From Azospirillum lipoferum (GTDB taxonomy: Bacteria; Pseudomonadota; Alphaproteobacteria; Azospirillales; Azospirillaceae): DNA of 64,000 nucleotides. The DNA is taken from positions 248,001-312,000 of the forward strand of contig NZ_JALJXJ010000010.1 of the NCBI RefSeq assembly GCF_024170005.1. Direction: 5' to 3'. How positions within the stretch are numbered: position 1 is the stretch's first letter; each line of letters opens with the position of its first letter. Position numbers and translations under genes: made by a program. Positions 60,573 to 64,000 of the stretch are shown piece by piece. The notes under the pieces were generated by a model that worked only from the letters and a program-made list of their open reading frames with translations, was not told the DNA's origin and did not search any database.

Positions 60573-61964
60573 TTACTCCGCCGCCACCGCGGCGCGGCGC
60601 TGGGCGTCGCGGGACTGGCGCCCGGTCTTCAGCTTCTCCGACAGCAGGAAGGCCAGCTCCAGCGACTGGCTGGCGTTCAGGCGCGGATCGCAGGCGGTGT
60701 GGTAGCGCAGAGCCAGATTGTGATCGGTGATCGCCTGGGCACCACCCGTGCACTCCGTCACGTCCTGGCCGGTCAGCTCGAAATGCACGCCGCCGGCATG
60801 GGTGCCTTCGGCCTGATGTACTTCGAAGAAGCCTCTAGCCTCGGCCAGCACCCGCTCGACGGGGCGGGTCTTGTAGCCGGTGGTCGACTTGATCGTGTTG
60901 CCGTGCATCGGGTCGCAGGACCACACCACGGTGCGGCCTTCGCGCTGGACCTTGCGCAGCAGCGGCGGGAACTTCTCCGCCACCTTGTCGGAGCCCATGC
61001 GCACGATCAGCGTCAGGCGCCCGGCCTCGTTGGTCGGGTTCAGGATGTCGATCAGGCGGATCAGCTCGTCCGGATCGGTGGTCGGGCCGCATTTCAGGCC
61101 GATCGGGTTCTTCACCCCGCGCAGGAACTCGACATGGGCGCCGTCGGGCTGGCGGGTGCGGTCGCCGATCCACAGCATATGGGCCGACACGTCGTACCAG
61201 TCGCCGGTGGTGCTGTCGACGCGGGTCAGCGCCTGCTCGAACGGCAGCAGCAGCGCCTCATGGCTGGTGAAGAAGTCGGTCTCGCGGATCTGCGGCGTGG
61301 TTTCCGCGGTGATGCCGCAGGCGGCCATGAAGGCCAGCGTCTCGTCCAGACGGGTCGCCAGCTCCTGGAAATGCTCGCCGGCCGGCGACTTCTCGACGAA
61401 GCTCAGCGTCCACTGATGGACCTTGTGCAGGTCGGCATAGCCGCCCTGGGCGAAGGCGCGCAGCAGGTTCAGCGTCGCGGCGGCCTGGGTGTAGGCCTGC
61501 ATCATGCGCTCCGGATCGGGAACGCGGGCGTCGCTGGTGAAATCGAAGCCGTTGATGATGTCGCCGCGGTAGGACGGCAGTTCGACCCCGTCGATCGCCT
61601 CCATGTCGGCCGAGCGTGGCTTGGCGAACTGGCCGGCCATGCGGCCGACCTTGATGACCGGGATCGAGGCGCCGAAGGTCAGCACCACGGCCATCTGCAG
61701 CAGGACGCGGAAGGTGTCGCGGATGTTGTTGGGATGGAACTCGGCGAAGCTTTCGGCGCAGTCGCCGCCCTGCAGCAGGAAGGCCTGGCCGGCGGCGGCC
61801 TCGGCCAGCTTGGCCTTCAGCCGGCGGGCCTCGCCGGCGAAGACGAGCGGCGGATAGGAGGACAGGCGCTGTTCGACCGCCTCGACCTTGGACTGATCGG
61901 GATAAGTCGGCAACTGCTTCGCCGGTTTCGTCCTCCAACTGGCGGGTGTCCAACGCTCGACCAT
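60573..61964 (-). CDS. aroF: Class II DAHP synthase
   Basis: First enzyme of the shikimate pathway, condensing phosphoenolpyruvate and erythrose 4-phosphate. 463 residues, the plant/Mycobacterium class II form. Seen: WRTKPAKQLPTYPD, FLLQGGDCAESF (metal Cys), KVGRMAGQFAKPRSA, KCGPTTDPDEL, WSCDPMHGNT (metal His) and ACDPRLNASQSLELAFL. It supplies the aromatic route whose later steps (chorismate mutase, HisC) lie at 44-46 kb. Confidence 0.96.
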   Translation of the reverse strand: MVERWTPASWRTKPAKQLPTYPDQSKVEAVEQRLSSYPPLVFAGEARRLKAKLAEAAAGQAFLLQGGDCAESFAEFHPNNIRDTFRVLLQMAVVLTFGASIPVIKVGRMAGQFAKPRSADMEAIDGVELPSYRGDIINGFDFTSDARVPDPERMMQAYTQAAATLNLLRAFAQGGYADLHKVHQWTLSFVEKSPAGEHFQELATRLDETLAFMAACGITAETTPQIRETDFFTSHEALLLPFEQALTRVDSTTGDWYDVSAHMLWIGDRTRQPDGAHVEFLRGVKNPIGLKCGPTTDPDELIRLIDILNPTNEAGRLTLIVRMGSDKVAEKFPPLLRKVQREGRTVVWSCDPMHGNTIKSTTGYKTRPVERVLAEARGFFEVHQAEGTHAGGVHFELTGQDVTECTGGAQAITDHNLALRYHTACDPRLNASQSLELAFLLSEKLKTGRQSRDAQRRAAVAAE

Positions 61965-62258
61965 GACGCGCCTGCTCTTCCTTGACGATTGCGGAACGGG
62001 GGCCGGGCGGGCGGCGAACGACCGGCGGCGAACCCCGTGGGGGGTACTCTATAGCGCGACTCGCGGTAACTTTTCCACAGTTTAGGCCGGCCTCCCGGCA
62101 ATGCTGTGCCGCGGGCGCAGGTCGCCTGCCACCGGGGGTGATTTCGGATGAAAGAATCTTCTCGTCATCCCCGCTTTGCAAGGGCCGCTGGCGGCGGTTG
62201 CGTGCCACCGCTATACATCGGGGGAGACCGACCATGCGCCCTAAGAGGAGCCTCCCCG
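61965..62258. other. Intergenic region between aroF and the AmpG-like gene
   Basis: Divergent 294-bp gap. On the minus strand TATAGA near 62053 could be an aroF -10 with a weak -35. GAGGAG about 9 bp before 62259 sets the start of the next gene. Nothing else is recognised. Confidence 0.35.
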
Positions 62259-63623
62259 GTGAAAGCGACATCCTGGCGGGCGAAGCGCCTGTCTTCCTGG
62301 GGGCAGGCCCTTGCGGTCTACCGCGACCCGCGTGTGCTGGCGATCCTGTTCCTCGGCTTCTCCGAAGGGTTGCCGCTGGCGCTGACCGGCGCCACGCTGA
62401 ATGTCTGGCTGACCGAACAGGGCGTCAGCCGGACCAACATCGGGCTGTTCGCGCTGGTCACCATGCCCTATGCTCTGAAATTCCTGTGGGCGCCGCTGAT
62501 CGACAGGCTGCGGTTGCCGGTGATGACCCGGCTGTTCGGGCGGCGGCGCGGCTGGGCGCTGACGGCGCAGGCCGCACTGATGGCAGCCCTGCTGGGGTTG
62601 GGCAGCACCAGCCCGGGGCAGGACCTGTGGTGGACGGCGATGTGCGCGGTGCTGGTCGCCTTCTGTTCCGCCAGCCAGGACATCGTCGTCGACGCCTACC
62701 GTGTCGAGGTGCTGGAGGAGCATCAGCAGGCCGCCGGTGCCGCGGTGCTGGTGCTGGGCTATCGCTTCGGCCTGATGGCGGCGGGGGCGGGCGCCCTCTA
62801 TGTCGCGGAATTCTATGGCTGGCGTACCGCTTACGAGGTGATGGCCGGGCTGGTTCTGGTCGGGATGGCGACCATCCTGCTGTGCCGCGAACCGAAGGAG
62901 CCGCCGCCCAGCGCTCGCGAAAAGCTGATCGCCGAATGGCTTAGCCACCGGCCGCACCTGTCGGGTCGCAGCGCGGTGATGTTCGCCTGGATTTACGGGG
63001 CGGTGGTGGCGCCCTTCCTCCAGTTCATGGAGCGGCGTGCCTGGATGGTGATTCTGGCTTTCATCGCCAGCTACAAGCTGGGGGAGGTTCTGGCCGGTCA
63101 GATGTCCTCGACCTTCTACATCAGCTTAGGCTTCACCAAGGCGGAGATCGCCACGGTCAGCAAGCTGTTCGGCCTGTGGGCGACCATCGCCGGGGGACTG
63201 ATCGGCGGACTTCTGGTCGGCAAGGTCGGGGTGCTGCGCGGCCTGATGATCGGCGGCATCCTGCAGATGGTGTCGAATCTGGGCTATGTCGCGCTGGCCT
63301 GGACCGGCAACGACGTCTCCGTCCTGGCGGTGACGGTGACGATCGACAATGTCTGCGGCGGCATCGCCACCGCGGCCTTCGTCGCCTATCTGTCGGGCCT
63401 GTGCAACGTCTCCTACACTGCGACCCAGTATGCGCTGCTGTCGAGCTTCTACAAGCTGGGTGGCGACCTGTTCGGCGCGTCATCCGGCTGGCTGGCGGAG
63501 CGGATGGACTGGGTCAGCTTCTTCCTGCTGTCGATGGCCGGCGCCATCCCGGCGCTCTGCCTGCTGGTCTGGCTGATGGGCCTGCACCGGCGCGAGGAAG
63601 AGGCTGCCGTCCCCGCGCAGTGA
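62259..63623 (+). CDS. ampG: AmpG-family MFS permease
   Basis: 454 residues with twelve or more helices. AmpG imports anhydro-muropeptides for cell-wall recycling and beta-lactamase induction. Seen: VLAILFLGFSEGLPLALTGATLNVWLTEQGVSRTNIGLFAL, LKFLWAPLIDRL, the SQDIVVDAYRVEVL motif diagnostic for AmpG, and ATQYALLSSFYKLGGDL. GTG start with GAGGAG upstream. ampD/ampC are not in the window. Confidence 0.92.
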   Translation: MKATSWRAKRLSSWGQALAVYRDPRVLAILFLGFSEGLPLALTGATLNVWLTEQGVSRTNIGLFALVTMPYALKFLWAPLIDRLRLPVMTRLFGRRRGWALTAQAALMAALLGLGSTSPGQDLWWTAMCAVLVAFCSASQDIVVDAYRVEVLEEHQQAAGAAVLVLGYRFGLMAAGAGALYVAEFYGWRTAYEVMAGLVLVGMATILLCREPKEPPPSAREKLIAEWLSHRPHLSGRSAVMFAWIYGAVVAPFLQFMERRAWMVILAFIASYKLGEVLAGQMSSTFYISLGFTKAEIATVSKLFGLWATIAGGLIGGLLVGKVGVLRGLMIGGILQMVSNLGYVALAWTGNDVSVLAVTVTIDNVCGGIATAAFVAYLSGLCNVSYTATQYALLSSFYKLGGDLFGASSGWLAERMDWVSFFLLSMAGAIPALCLLVWLMGLHRREEEAAVPAQ

Positions 63624-63650
63624 CGGGGACGGAGATGCCGGAGGGTCCGA

Positions 63651-64000
63651 TCAGCCCTTGGTGGTCGTCTTGGTCTTGCCGGCACCCGGCCCGGCGCCCA
63701 GGTCGGCGCCGGTCAGGGGATCGGCGTCGGGCTTCGACATGGTGCGGGCGGCCACGGCGTTGACCGCCGCCAGTTCCGACGCAGCCAGCTTGACCGTCGG
63801 ATTGCCGTCGCCGCCGTTGACCGGGGCGTCGCCCATCTTGACGTCGACGAATTCCCACTGGGCGCCCTGGTTCCAGGGACCGCGCATGTCGCCTTCGCCC
63901 TGGCTCATGTTGTAATACTTGTCGGTGTATTCGGGCTTGCCCGGCAGCTTGCCCGGCGGGAAGTTGTTGTCGATGGCGTAGAGCGCCTTCTCGAAGCTCT
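63651..64000 (-). CDS. Manganese catalase, C-terminal part (5' end outside window)
   Basis: Only the last 115 residues are visible; the frame is open to base 64000. FEKALYAIDNNFPPGKLPGK, EYTDKYYNMSQGEGDMRGPW and a late NAVAARTMSKPDADPLTGADLG are typical of non-haem Mn-catalase C-termini, which follow the four-helix dimanganese domain. It would remove hydrogen peroxide. The ATG inside MSQGEGD is internal, not a start. Converges with ampG. Confidence 0.9.
   Translation of the reverse strand, partial: SFEKALYAIDNNFPPGKLPGKPEYTDKYYNMSQGEGDMRGPWNQGAQWEFVDVKMGDAPVNGGDGNPTVKLAASELAAVNAVAARTMSKPDADPLTGADLGAGPGAGKTKTTTKG

Overview
The window is a GC-rich (by eye about two thirds G+C) chromosomal segment of an alphaproteobacterium. 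Gene families, gene orders (metX-metW next to a chorismate mutase and hisC; lone PhyR; class II DAHP synthase; YajQ; PurU) and frequent GTG/TTG starts fit Rhodospirillales, most likely Azospirillum or a close relative. That assignment is inference; no rRNA is present. Housekeeping genes (tRNA-Pro, ispB, metXW, aroF) argue for a chromosome rather than a small plasmid.

Layout. 1-4342: formyl-CoA:oxalate CoA-transferase (cut by the left edge), a sucCD pair and an IclR regulator, probably an oxalate-use locus; an OFA-type oxalate/formate antiporter lies at 26.2-27.5 kb. 4.4-16.1 kb: quinone oxidoreductase, envelope genes (TPR-like, BON lipoprotein, Tat-like amidase), PurU, the general stress regulator PhyR, an aryl-CoA ligase and a YdjC-type deacetylase. 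17.5-23.3 kb: a complete dipeptide ABC operon dppABCDF. 23.4-30.5 kb: YajQ, the OFA transporter, an S49 peptidase, TrmN6, DUF2007 and polyprenyl diphosphate synthase. 30.6-31.07 kb: two identical tRNA-Pro(CGG) genes, each with its own promoter and terminator. 31.1-42 kb: solute-binding proteins, phosphatase, TRIC channel, a CopA-CueR copper operon with a textbook CueR promoter, a 14-TM MFS pump and small stress-type proteins. 42.1-46.3 kb: metX-metW divergent from chorismate mutase-hisC. 46.4-52.3 kb: a nucleobase/nucleoside BMP-type ABC importer ending in a cytosine-deaminase-like enzyme. 52.5-60.5 kb: an IclR regulator (coupled to a DUF2256 gene) divergent from a polyamine-type ABC importer wrapped around a three-part FAD/2Fe-2S dehydrogenase of the HcnABC/opine-oxidase type. 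60.6-64 kb: class II DAHP synthase, an AmpG-like MFS protein and the C-terminal end of a manganese catalase.

How it works together. The window is dominated by uptake-plus-catabolism modules suited to a root-associated heterotroph: oxalate, peptides, nucleobases and an unknown amine or opine-like compound. The most promising uncharacterised system is the 52.5-60.5 kb importer/dehydrogenase module. Its divergent promoter region carries a TTCCR-N5-YGGAA palindrome that also occurs beside the other IclR gene and upstream of the OFA transporter, suggesting related IclR-type operators.

Non-coding signals that stand out: a three-hairpin candidate small RNA at 12.26-12.35 kb, an orphan terminator at 4.6 kb, a 14-bp hairpin that would bury the ribosome binding site of the gene at 25,186, a perfect 26-bp palindrome before phyR, and REP-like CCCTCTCCCC/GGGGAGAGGG elements, one of which is translated as the C-terminal end of a dehydrogenase subunit.
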